Assembly (NCBI GenBank): GCA_947170195.1
Contig: CAMVSS010000007.1
Coordinates: forward strand, 1-37,393
Reading direction: 5' to 3'
DNA: 37,393 nt
DNA from: an uncultured Treponema sp.
GTDB lineage: Bacteria > Spirochaetota > Spirochaetia > Treponematales > Treponemataceae
Part shown: one piece after another, positions 7,698 to 15,426 of the stretch
How positions within the stretch are numbered: position 1 is the stretch's first letter
Layout of the letters: each line of letters begins with the position of its first letter
Translations under genes and position numbers: made by a program
Notes under the pieces: generated by a model
Told to the model about the DNA's origin: nothing
Database searches by the model: none
What the model saw: only the letters and a program-made list of their open reading frames with translations

Positions 7698-8501
7698 CTA
7701 TTTCCAAGGAAAAATGAAGGAACTCAGCTTTCTTTCTCCAAGGCTCTCCATGTCGTCCGCAAGCAATTCATCCCAAGGGACTTCGCTTCTCTTGTCGCGG
7801 TCGGTCAGAAATTCCGGATGCTCCTCAAGCCAATCATACTTGTACAACCTGAGGCGAAGCGCGTTAGTGCACGAAAGCAAAACTCCGTTAACGCCCGGGA
7901 AGATTCCCACTGTGATAAAAGTAAGAGCGAGAATAAGAACGTTCAGCAAGAAGACCTCGACGGAAAATCCGGCATTATCAAAGAAAATGATGAAAGATTT
8001 TTTGAGGCACTTGATGAATCCGTTGTCGTCCTGCAAAAAATACAGCGGGATAAACCACTGTAGCGCAAGCACGCAGATTATCGCGAACCAGCACAAAAGA
8101 GCCGTTATAATCAGATATAAATATCCGCCGTTCTTTAAATAAAACGAAAGATAGTAGGCTACAGCGACGCGCAGAATGAACATTGCGACAGCAAGAAAAA
8201 GTCCGTAGAGCAGGCCGATCTTCCAAACATATTTGAGCGTGGAAAAATAATTCGAGAACGTCGGGGTCTCAAAATCCGCGAGGGCAGCCGCGTTCGCTCC
8301 CCATGAAAAAACCGAAAGCGTTATTACGGCAAAGCAAAGCGCAACCGTCACATTCGGAAGATACTGATTTACGGCAGATGTGAACTTAACCGCAAAAAAT
8401 GCGCCGATAGTCAGAGCAATCGGAATCAGATTTGAGAGAACGATGAAGAAAAAATTATCCCAACCGTCGCAAAAGTTTTTTTTGAAGAAGAATTTGAACA
8501 T
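7698..8501 (-). CDS. conserved hypothetical membrane protein, 267 aa
   Basis: The function is unknown. The protein has about five or six hydrophobic segments (around residues 18-45, 50-75, 95-120, 130-160, 180-205). A polar C-terminal tail contains RSEVPWDELLADD and ends SSFIFPWK. It resembles the polytopic DUF624-like membrane proteins of Gram-positives and spirochaetes only in outline. Its start codon overlaps the stop codon of fhs (TAATG), so translation is coupled to fhs and the two are on one mRNA. The distinctive short aromatic tail suggests a conserved contact site, but that is inference. Confidence 0.75.
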   Translation of the reverse strand: MFKFFFKKNFCDGWDNFFFIVLSNLIPIALTIGAFFAVKFTSAVNQYLPNVTVALCFAVITLSVFSWGANAAALADFETPTFSNYFSTLKYVWKIGLLYGLFLAVAMFILRVAVAYYLSFYLKNGGYLYLIITALLCWFAIICVLALQWFIPLYFLQDDNGFIKCLKKSFIIFFDNAGFSVEVFLLNVLILALTFITVGIFPGVNGVLLSCTNALRLRLYKYDWLEEHPEFLTDRDKRSEVPWDELLADDMESLGERKLSSFIFPWK

Positions 8502-10186
8502 TAGAACAACCCCGTAATATTTCCATCGTCATCGATGTCGATGTTGAGAGCGGCAGGAAGCTTTGGAAGCCCCGGCATGGTCATAATCTCACCGGCAAGA
8601 GCCACAACAAATTCCGCGCCGCTGTAAAGCTGAACATCGCGGACCGGGAATATATAATCTTTTGGTGCGCCCATGAGCTTCGGATCATGGCTGATTGAAT
8701 TCTGAGTTTTCGCGATGCAGACAGGAAGCTCCTTGTATCCGGCTTCCTCAAAATCCCTGAGCTTTTTGAGCACGTTCGGCGCGAATTCCACGTCCTTAGC
8801 CCTGTAAATAGATTTTGCGATCGTGCGGATTTTATCAGCGAGCGAGATGCTTGATTCGTAGAGGTAGTTGAAATTCGGCTTCTCAGTCTCTGTCACCTCG
8901 ACTACAACCTTCGCAAGCTCACTGGCTCCCTCGCCGCCTTTCTCCCAGCCCTCGCACAGGACAGCCCTTGCGCCTTTTTTCTCGCAAAGCTTTTTGAGCA
9001 AGTCGATTTCCTCTTCGGTATCCGTTATGAACCGGTTGATTGCCACAACGGAAGGAACTCCGAACTTGCTGATGTTCTCGATATGAACGGCAAGATTCTC
9101 AAATCCTTTTTCCAGAGCGGCGATGCTCGGAGTTGAAAGATCTGCCTTTGCCATTCCTCCGTGCATTTTTAGCGCACGAACAGTCGCAACAATCACAACC
9201 ACGTCCGGAGATATTCCTGCGATGCGGCATTTTATGTCCATAAATTTTTCAGCACCGAGATCTGCGGCAAAGCCCGCCTCGGTAACGACATAATCTCCGC
9301 TGGCAAGAGCACAGAGGGTCGCATTTATTGAGTTCGTTCCCTGAGCTATGTTCGCGAAAGGTCCTCCATGAACAAAAACAGGGTTCTTTTCCAGAGTCTG
9401 GACGAGATTCGGTTTGATTGCATCCCTGAGAAGAACCGCGATAGAACCAGTGCATTTAAGCTCCCCGAATTTTACAGGACGCTTATCGAAAGTCTTTCCG
9501 ACTGTGATGTTTCCGATTCTGCGCTTTAAGTCAGAGATTGATTTTGCAAGACAAATTATCGCCATCAGCTCGCTTGCTACCGTAATGCAGAAGTGATCTT
9601 CGCGAGGCATTCCGTCAGCAACGCCGCCGAGACCGACGACAATATTTCGCAGCTCGCGGTCATTCAAATCAACGCAGCGTTTCCAAGTGATTGTGCGAGG
9701 ATCAATATTGAGAGCATTTCCCTGCTTGATATGATTGTCGATCAGAGCCGCTATAAGGTTGTTGGCGATAGAAATTGCGTGGATATCCCCTGTAAAGTGA
9801 AGATTTATGTCTTCCATAGGAACAATCTGAGCGTGGCCGCCACCGCATGCGCCGCCCTTTATGCCAAAGCAAGGACCCAATGACGGTTCACGGAGCGCGA
9901 TTACAGCCTTTTTTCCGATTTTATTGAGTCCGTCTCCCAATCCGATGGAAACAGTTGATTTTCCTTCGCCGGCAGGAGTCGGTGTGACGGCAGTGGTCAG
10001 AATCAATTTTCCGCGCTTTTTAGGATCCGCCGCTTTTTTTTGCAGCTGATTCAGCTCGCGCAAGGTTATCTTTGCCTTATACTTTCCGTAAAGTTCAAGT
10101 GAGTCAACGTCGATTCCGATTTTTTTTGCGACATCCGCAATTGGAATCATTTTGTTCTGTCTTGAAATCTCAATATCAGTCAGCAT
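8501..10186 (-). CDS. fhs: formate--tetrahydrofolate ligase
   Basis: The enzyme makes 10-formyl-tetrahydrofolate from formate, THF and ATP, feeding one-carbon metabolism. It is cytoplasmic and usually a tetramer. The 561 residues match the family length of about 555-560. The ATP loop TPTPAGEGKST is present, followed by REPSLGPCFGIKGG and VPMEDINLHFTGD, all hallmark segments; MPGLPKLPAA lies near the C-terminus. A GGAGG six bases before ATG at 10186 decides the start; a TTG one codon earlier would be too close to it. One variation is GGACGGGHAQ where most homologues have GGAAGGG(Y)AQ. aroA lies 58 bp upstream on the same strand, and the membrane gene downstream is coupled by TAATG. The pathway could link to acetogenic or formate-using metabolism, but no other such gene is present here. 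Confidence 0.96.
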   Translation of the reverse strand: MLTDIEISRQNKMIPIADVAKKIGIDVDSLELYGKYKAKITLRELNQLQKKAADPKKRGKLILTTAVTPTPAGEGKSTVSIGLGDGLNKIGKKAVIALREPSLGPCFGIKGGACGGGHAQIVPMEDINLHFTGDIHAISIANNLIAALIDNHIKQGNALNIDPRTITWKRCVDLNDRELRNIVVGLGGVADGMPREDHFCITVASELMAIICLAKSISDLKRRIGNITVGKTFDKRPVKFGELKCTGSIAVLLRDAIKPNLVQTLEKNPVFVHGGPFANIAQGTNSINATLCALASGDYVVTEAGFAADLGAEKFMDIKCRIAGISPDVVVIVATVRALKMHGGMAKADLSTPSIAALEKGFENLAVHIENISKFGVPSVVAINRFITDTEEEIDLLKKLCEKKGARAVLCEGWEKGGEGASELAKVVVEVTETEKPNFNYLYESSISLADKIRTIAKSIYRAKDVEFAPNVLKKLRDFEEAGYKELPVCIAKTQNSISHDPKLMGAPKDYIFPVRDVQLYSGAEFVVALAGEIMTMPGLPKLPAALNIDIDDDGNITGLF

Positions 10187-10199
10187 CAAGTACCTCCAG

Positions 10200-10238
10200 A
10201 ATCAGCTGATTTTGTTTTTCCGCAATTTTCGTACGAAA
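10200..10238. promoter_or_regulatory. two 12-bp perfect palindromes ahead of fhs
   Basis: AATCAGCTGATT (10200-10211) and TTTCGTACGAAA (10227-10238) are perfect self-complementary 12-mers inside the 58-bp gap between aroA and fhs. They could be operator sites. They are short enough that chance cannot be excluded. Confidence 0.25.
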
Positions 10239-10244
10239 TAAAAT

Positions 10245-11639
10245 TTATTCAACAATTTTGTAATCCGCATTCAGACAATTCATGACATCATAAAAATGAG
10301 GGAAGCTGACCGAGCAGCACTCCGCGTCTTTTACAATCACGCGCTCTCCGTCTGGAAGTCCGAGTCCCAGAACAGCAAGCGACATCGCCATGCGGTGGTC
10401 GTCATAGCTTTCAACGTATCCGCCATGAAGTTTAAAATCCGGATTTTTTGAACCGTCGCTCAAAACAGGAGAGTGACCGAAAATCTTAAGGAAATCTTCG
10501 CCCTCCTCTATGTCTGCCCCGAGCTTTTTCAGTTCGCTTGTAACGACTTTCAACCTGTCGGTTTCTTTTCGCCTGCAAACTGCGGCATCCTCAATGACTA
10601 CGGTTCCCTCGGTAAAGCAAGCGGCAACCGCAAGGGCGCAGATTGCGTCCGGGAAGCCAGAAATCTTTACGTGAAGCTCGCCGCCAGGAAGGTTCTCTGT
10701 TGAAAGTCGTCCTATTCCGTCCCGAGTCTTTTTGCCACCTCGGACGGTGATTGTCTCATTCTCTTTGTTCCAGTCAATTTCGGCACCAATGGACTTGAGG
10801 ATTTCAACGATTGCGTCGTCGCCCTGAGTTCCGCTTCCGTCGATGTTCTTTATTACGACCTCGCTGTCAGAAATTATGCCGGCAACAAGCGGGAAAGCAA
10901 CAGCCTCCCAGTCGCTAGGAATAGTCACATCGAAAGCTTTTATCGGGACGGGACCTTTTACCTGAATATGCTTAAAGTCGTCGGAAATTGTGACCGGAAC
11001 CCCGGCTTTTTCGAGCCATTTTTGCGTCATTGTCAGATAAGGGGTTTCCTTTGGATTTGAAAGCTCGATATTGAGAGTTCCGTCAAGAAGGATTCCTGCT
11101 ATCATCAGCCCGGAGATGTACTGGCTGGAGATTTCTCCGCTCGTGCGTACCGTTCCCGGCTTTATTTTGCCACGCACGATCAGCGGACAACCGTTCACGC
11201 CTGGCCGAGTCGTGTAACTTTCAGCCCCGAGCTGAACAAGCGCGTCAGCAACATGATTTACAGGGCGTTTCTTTATGCTTGCATCGCCGGTGATTACAGA
11301 CGTTCCTTCGAAATTCGCGACAATCGCAGAGATAAAGTAAAGGAGAGTTCCTGAATTTCCGACATCGACGATATCACTTGGAAGATGAATATTTTTGCCA
11401 GCTCCATGAACAATCCATTCAGAACCTGGGACGCCTTCTGTCAGGCCGAGGTCTATCTCAGCTCCGATCAGAGGAACCGCGGCGGCAGTTGAAAGACAAT
11501 CCGCGCTGGGAAGTGGATTCTTGATGCGCGAAACTCCGTCCGCCATGGTTGCGAGAATTAGCGCACGGATTGTGTGAGATTTTGAGCCGGGAACAACGAT
11601 TTCCCCGGAAAGTGATTTTTTAGATGCCGAAATATTCAT
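10245..11639 (-). CDS. aroA: 3-phosphoshikimate 1-carboxyvinyltransferase (EPSP synthase)
   Basis: This cytoplasmic enzyme transfers enolpyruvyl from PEP to shikimate-3-phosphate, the sixth step of the shikimate pathway to chorismate. The N-terminal VPGSKSHTIRALILA matches the conserved substrate loop. VDVGNSGTLLYF, RPVNHVADAL, SSQYISGLMIAG and YDDHRMAMSLAVLGL are the family signatures in order. The 464 residues are slightly longer than the usual 430-450. No Shine-Dalgarno is visible; a TAAAAT lies six bases before the ATG and may be a -10 box for a leaderless mRNA. It diverges from the (p)ppGpp synthetase gene. In the ThrHis-containing KSHT, most bacterial enzymes have KS(I/L)(T/S)(N/H)R, so this belongs to the more divergent class. 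No other shikimate gene is adjacent. Confidence 0.93.
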   Translation of the reverse strand: MNISASKKSLSGEIVVPGSKSHTIRALILATMADGVSRIKNPLPSADCLSTAAAVPLIGAEIDLGLTEGVPGSEWIVHGAGKNIHLPSDIVDVGNSGTLLYFISAIVANFEGTSVITGDASIKKRPVNHVADALVQLGAESYTTRPGVNGCPLIVRGKIKPGTVRTSGEISSQYISGLMIAGILLDGTLNIELSNPKETPYLTMTQKWLEKAGVPVTISDDFKHIQVKGPVPIKAFDVTIPSDWEAVAFPLVAGIISDSEVVIKNIDGSGTQGDDAIVEILKSIGAEIDWNKENETITVRGGKKTRDGIGRLSTENLPGGELHVKISGFPDAICALAVAACFTEGTVVIEDAAVCRRKETDRLKVVTSELKKLGADIEEGEDFLKIFGHSPVLSDGSKNPDFKLHGGYVESYDDHRMAMSLAVLGLGLPDGERVIVKDAECCSVSFPHFYDVMNCLNADYKIVE

Positions 11640-11689
11640 GTCGAGATTTTATCAGAAAAATCATACATATGGAAACATAAAATCATTAA

Positions 11690-11706
11690 AAGCGAGTTTT
11701 TCGATG
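11690..11706 (+). repeat. R2 half copy upstream of the rel gene
   Basis: AAGCGAGTTTTTCGATG here is identical over 17 bases to 28211-28227, which is the right arm of the full R2 repeat at 28189-28232. No left arm is visible here. Confidence 0.5.
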
Positions 11707-11763
11707 CGCGCTATGTGCTTTTCTGATGTTTTTTTGTTATATTTATATAAGGAGAAAATGCGC

Positions 11764-13596
11764 ATGGACTTTGACATTCTTACGAACAATACAGTTTTAG
11801 ATCCAGACGAGCTTGAGAGGGAATTCTTCAGGACTTTCCCCCGCTTTTCCGACGAAGAAAAATCATCTTTTTCATCGGCATGGAAATTCCTTGTCGAAAA
11901 AACCGGAACTCTCTCAAGGAGCTGCGGAACACCTTACATTCTCCACCCGCTGCGTGTCGCTGCCCTTCTTGCGGACAAAAACATGGACATGGAATGCGTC
12001 ATCTGCGGTCTTCTCCACTCAATTTTCGAAATCGAAGGAATCTCTCAGGAAGAAGTTGAGCAGAAATTCGGTCCGACAATAACAAAAATCGTCTACGACA
12101 CCTCAAAAATCACCGGAATGAAGATAAATGCCTCGACAATCCAGCAGGCTGACAATATCCGAAAAATGCTTTTCGCAATGGTTGATGACGTCAGGGTAAT
12201 TCTTGTAAAGCTCGCTGACAGGCTCGACCGCATGCGCAACCTCAAATCAATCGAAGAGAAAAAACAACGGCTCATCTCTGCCGAAGTGCTGGACATCTGG
12301 GCACCGCTCGCTGACAGGCTTGGTATGCAGAACGTAAAGAATGAGCTTGAGGATTTAAGCCTCAAATACTCAAACCCGAACGTTTTCCAGCAGATTAAAG
12401 CTATCGTTGCACAAAAAAAAGATGACAGGGCCTCATACCTGCAAAATGCAGTTTCTTCCATACAAAAGGCGGCGGAAAAGGCAGGGATCAAAGTTTCGAT
12501 TTCAAGCAGGGCAAAGCATTTCTTCTCAATCTACAAAAAAATGCAGAAAAGGAACGTCGAGGCAAGCCAGCTTTATGACCTTCTCGCACTGAGAATAATC
12601 TGCAACACGAACTCGGAATGCTACGCGCTGGTCGGAATCGTTCACGGGCTGTGGAAACCGATGGACGGAAGGTTCAAGGACTACATCGCGATGCCGAAAG
12701 CAAACGGTTATCAGTCGCTCCACACGACAGTCGTATGCGAGGGAAAGCCTCTCGAAATTCAGATAAGAACGCAAAAAATGCACGACATGGCGGAGCACGG
12801 TGTCGCATCGCACTGGCTCTACAAAAAGGGCATGAACCACGACAAGGTTGACGTGAACTCGCTCGAAATATTCAACCAGCTCCAAAAACTCAAGAAGCAG
12901 GATTTGAGCGACGAGAACTTTTTCAGCCGCCTAAAAAACGAGCTTCTGGGGGACGAAATCTACGTATTTACGCCGAAAGGAGACGTAATCCACCTTCCGC
13001 TCGGCTCGAATGCGATCGACTTTGCCTACCACGTGCACAGCGCGGTCGGAGAAAAAATTGTCGGTGCAAAAGCGGACGGAAAGATCATCCCGATTACAAC
13101 TCCGCTTAAAAACACTCAGATTATCGAAATCATAACGAATCCTCAGTCACACCCGACGGAAGCCCAGCTCAAGGTCGCAAAGACTACTAAAGCCCGCCAG
13201 AAAATCCACTCATGGCTGACAGCAAACGACCCGAACTTTGTTGACAAAGCGGCAGAAGCCCAAAGAGCGGCCGACCTTGCCATGCAGAACGACAAAAGCC
13301 GTGCTATTCAGGAAGAAAAGCGCAAGAAAAGAGCATCAAAGAAGGGTGCCGGCGAGATAAAAAATTCAGCGGAAAACCTGACTGGAAAAGTAATTGCGGA
13401 CGGAACAAAAAACATGATCTGCACTTTTGCCGGATGCTGCTCCCCACAGCCCGGAGATCTGATCGTAGGCTATGTCAGCAAGCGTAAGGGCATAATGATT
13501 CACAAGGCAACATGCCTTACCTTCCAGCGAATCTCAAACATAGAAAACCGAATGGTCAATGTCCAGTGGGAAGAGAAAAAAATCAAAGAAAAATAA
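11764..13596 (+). CDS. relA: RelA/SpoT-type (p)ppGpp synthetase with degenerate hydrolase and no ACT domain
   Basis: This is the stringent-response enzyme making (p)ppGpp from ATP and GDP/GTP. The HD-type hydrolase domain (about 45-190) keeps His61, His85, Glu89 and Asp152. However, the HDxxED motif reads HSIFEI, giving Ser86 for Asp and Ile90 for Asp, and LADRLHNMR reads LADRLDRMR. Hydrolysis is therefore probably lost. The synthetase domain looks intact: GRFKDYIAMPKANGYQSLHT with RFKD at 303-306, and EIQIRT with Glu331. The TGS domain starts near 398. A Cys cluster (Cys553, 558, 559 and a later HKATC) forms the conserved-cysteine domain. The protein ends about 610 aa, without the usual ACT domain of 730-750-aa homologues. 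AAGGAG precedes ATG 11758 by 3 nt and ATG 11764 by 9 nt; the latter fits better. A much longer in-frame start at 11638 is rejected. Confidence 0.93.
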   Translation: MDFDILTNNTVLDPDELEREFFRTFPRFSDEEKSSFSSAWKFLVEKTGTLSRSCGTPYILHPLRVAALLADKNMDMECVICGLLHSIFEIEGISQEEVEQKFGPTITKIVYDTSKITGMKINASTIQQADNIRKMLFAMVDDVRVILVKLADRLDRMRNLKSIEEKKQRLISAEVLDIWAPLADRLGMQNVKNELEDLSLKYSNPNVFQQIKAIVAQKKDDRASYLQNAVSSIQKAAEKAGIKVSISSRAKHFFSIYKKMQKRNVEASQLYDLLALRIICNTNSECYALVGIVHGLWKPMDGRFKDYIAMPKANGYQSLHTTVVCEGKPLEIQIRTQKMHDMAEHGVASHWLYKKGMNHDKVDVNSLEIFNQLQKLKKQDLSDENFFSRLKNELLGDEIYVFTPKGDVIHLPLGSNAIDFAYHVHSAVGEKIVGAKADGKIIPITTPLKNTQIIEIITNPQSHPTEAQLKVAKTTKARQKIHSWLTANDPNFVDKAAEAQRAADLAMQNDKSRAIQEEKRKKRASKKGAGEIKNSAENLTGKVIADGTKNMICTFAGCCSPQPGDLIVGYVSKRKGIMIHKATCLTFQRISNIENRMVNVQWEEKKIKEK

Positions 13597-13640
13597 GGGA
13601 ATCTCTAAAAAGTGGAAAACTGGAACTTTTCGAAGTTCCC
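13597..13640. repeat. R2 dispersed palindromic repeat between converging genes
   Basis: The 44 bases exactly fill the gap between two converging stop codons. The arms are GGGAATCTCTAAAAAGT and ACTTTTCGAAGTTCCC, paired at GGGAA/TTCCC and AAAAGT/ACTTTT. It could serve as a bidirectional terminator. The layout resembles 16968-17013 and 28189-28232. Confidence 0.7.
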
Positions 13641-14549
13641 TTAATATGAGAGTTCCACAGAAGTTACGGTTCCTTCTTTTTCGTTGACGGTGAAAAGGCG
13701 GTACTGTCGGCTCATAACCTCTGAACCGGTCAAAAACTCCTTGAAGTTTCCGTAGTCAAACGAATAATTCATGTGTGCATGTCCGCCAAAAAGAGCTTTG
13801 ACATCCCGTTTTGCAAAGATGGAAAGGAGCTTGTTTCTCTCCATTGTGTCCTGCATTGTGAACATGGTCAGACCGCTGCAATACAACGGATAATGCGTCA
13901 TGACAAACTTGTTCTGGGTGTCATTTTTCGTGATCTTTTCAAATGACTCAAGCTGATCTACGCCCAAAGTTCCGTTCGCTGAATCCAAGAAATAATAGGT
14001 AAAGCCTTTTTCAGATGTTGAATCCGCTTTAAAAGAGAAGAAATAGCTCGACGTAAACGGATAGACAAGATGCTTCCACTTTGACCAGCCGTTATTGTAC
14101 AGGTCATGATTTCCAAGAACGGTGTAGATTTTGTAGTCAGGATCCCCGATCTCTTCCTTGGCGATTTTTCGAAGCTCGGAAAGGAACAAATCATACTGAT
14201 AGTATTCGCTCTGATGACCTCCGTCCGCGCTGTCTCCAAGAGAAATTACAAACCGAGGAATGAGTGTTGAATCAGAATTTGAAAGTAAATTTCTGAAAGC
14301 GGCACAGAATTCAATATCGTGGCGCAATTTTTGAGAGCCGAAATGCACGTCAGATATTACAAGCACGCTGTAAGTGCTGGAAATCGCAGGTGTCTGCTGT
14401 GAAAAATCTGGCGGGGGAATGATAGTTAGTTTTGAAGAACGCTCATCAACAGTATCTTCACTGAGCAAGAATTGGTAAAGCCCATAGTTACTGCAGGAAA
14501 AAAGTAAAAATGAAGTCAGGCAGAGAATCCCGGCAATATATTTTTTCAT
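13641..14549 (-). CDS. calcineurin-like metallophosphoesterase lipoprotein
   Basis: This is an exported, lipid-anchored phosphoesterase of the calcineurin-like family. The signal MKKYIAGILCLTSFLLFSC ends in a lipobox Cys at residue 19. The metal-ligand motifs are all present: SDVHF (Asp67, His69), GDSADGG (Asp106), GNHD (Asn147, His148), THYPLY near 215, and GGHAH near 257. The family therefore looks catalytically intact. The substrate (nucleotide, phosphodiester or phosphoprotein) is not deducible. The start has GGAGG about ten bases upstream. It converges on the rel gene and lies alone, with copy 2 of the R1 repeat just upstream. Confidence 0.88.
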   Translation of the reverse strand: MKKYIAGILCLTSFLLFSCSNYGLYQFLLSEDTVDERSSKLTIIPPPDFSQQTPAISSTYSVLVISDVHFGSQKLRHDIEFCAAFRNLLSNSDSTLIPRFVISLGDSADGGHQSEYYQYDLFLSELRKIAKEEIGDPDYKIYTVLGNHDLYNNGWSKWKHLVYPFTSSYFFSFKADSTSEKGFTYYFLDSANGTLGVDQLESFEKITKNDTQNKFVMTHYPLYCSGLTMFTMQDTMERNKLLSIFAKRDVKALFGGHAHMNYSFDYGNFKEFLTGSEVMSRQYRLFTVNEKEGTVTSVELSY

Positions 14550-14594
14550 GAACTGACTCCTCCATAGTTCAAAAAAAGCAAGATTTGTTAATTA

Positions 14595-14634
14595 GAGCAA
14601 GTTTCAAAAGTCGGTTACATTTGAAACTGCCTCA
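14595..14634. repeat. R1 dispersed palindromic repeat, copy 2
   Basis: This copy reads GAGCAAGTTTCAAAAGT, then CGGTT, then ACATTTGAAACTGCCTCA. It differs from copy 1 at only a few bases. It sits between two genes on the same strand, about 45 bp upstream of the phosphoesterase start. Confidence 0.75.
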
Positions 14635-14697
14635 TTATAATCGGCATCAGGAAAAAAAACAATTAACCCCGCGCCGTGCATAGCCGCAACGCCTTTA

Positions 14698-15423
14698 TCA
14701 GAATGTGTATCTTGCCGTCAGCCTGAACTGAAGCGTATTCACATACGGAGCTGTCGTATACTGATCAGAAAAACCGAGCGTGAATTCACCGCCAAAGCGC
14801 AATCCGCCATCAAAATTGTAGGCGGCTCCAAAACAATACCTCGGGGAGATAAAAAGCGCATACCTATAGAAAGAATAAGAACTTCCCGTTAAAGAAAGCT
14901 CGATGCCGTTTTCAAACAGTTTTTCGAATTTTATAGATATGACAGCATTTTTATTCCAGGCGTAGGAGTTGTTTGAAAGCGCATAAACTTTAGCGGCTTT
15001 TATTCCAAGACCATTCTGAAAGGTAAATATAAAATTTTTTTTGGTCTTAAGCTTGTAATTAATCATGGCGAAAGCATCATGTTCGCAGGCGACATCGAAA
15101 AAATCCTGAAAATGATACATTACACCAAATCCAATGCTCAAAGTCCTGGTGTAAAATTTCCATGTTGAGATCGACGGATAAAAATCAGCAGAAAAAGAGG
15201 TATCGAACACATCTTCACAAAACTGGACTCCTAGCAAGCCATTATATTTTTTTCCGTTCACGCCATACTCAATAGAATACAGGGTAGTGTTTCTCTCCGT
15301 TCCGCGGCTGCCCAGGCAGGATATGTCAACCTCAACGAACTGCTCCGGGCGTTCAAACGTAATTGCGGAAATAGAGAAGATTTGAAAAAAAATAAAAACA
15401 ACTGCCAGAAGCCCTTTTTTCAT
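14698..15423 (-). CDS. probable outer-membrane beta-barrel protein, 241 aa
   Basis: I do not recognise a named family. Residues 1-20 (MKKGLLAVVFIFFQIFSISA) form a cleavable signal peptide. The mature part alternates polar and hydrophobic residues with many aromatics, for example SFYRYALFISPRY and FRLTARYTF. It ends in Phe, as many outer-membrane barrels do. A barrel of about eight to ten strands would fit the length. Its start lies only 3 bp after the stop of the U32 gene, so the two are probably co-transcribed. Alternatives are a periplasmic beta-rich protein. Function is not assigned. Confidence 0.65.
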   Translation of the reverse strand: MKKGLLAVVFIFFQIFSISAITFERPEQFVEVDISCLGSRGTERNTTLYSIEYGVNGKKYNGLLGVQFCEDVFDTSFSADFYPSISTWKFYTRTLSIGFGVMYHFQDFFDVACEHDAFAMINYKLKTKKNFIFTFQNGLGIKAAKVYALSNNSYAWNKNAVISIKFEKLFENGIELSLTGSSYSFYRYALFISPRYCFGAAYNFDGGLRFGGEFTLGFSDQYTTAPYVNTLQFRLTARYTF

Positions 15424-15426
15424 GGA

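Noticed and set aside
7714-8142. Plus-strand open frame opposite the 267-aa membrane gene
   Set aside because: Composition is typical of an antisense shadow, with no ribosome binding site and no recognisable protein.
10200-10245. Terminator between aroA and fhs
   Set aside because: The palindromes there are 12-bp without loops and lack a T-run, so I list them only as possible operators.
11638-11763. Longer in-frame start for the Rel protein
   Set aside because: It would overlap the aroA start, has no ribosome binding site, and adds residues unlike the family N-terminus; AAGGAG lies just before 11758/11764.
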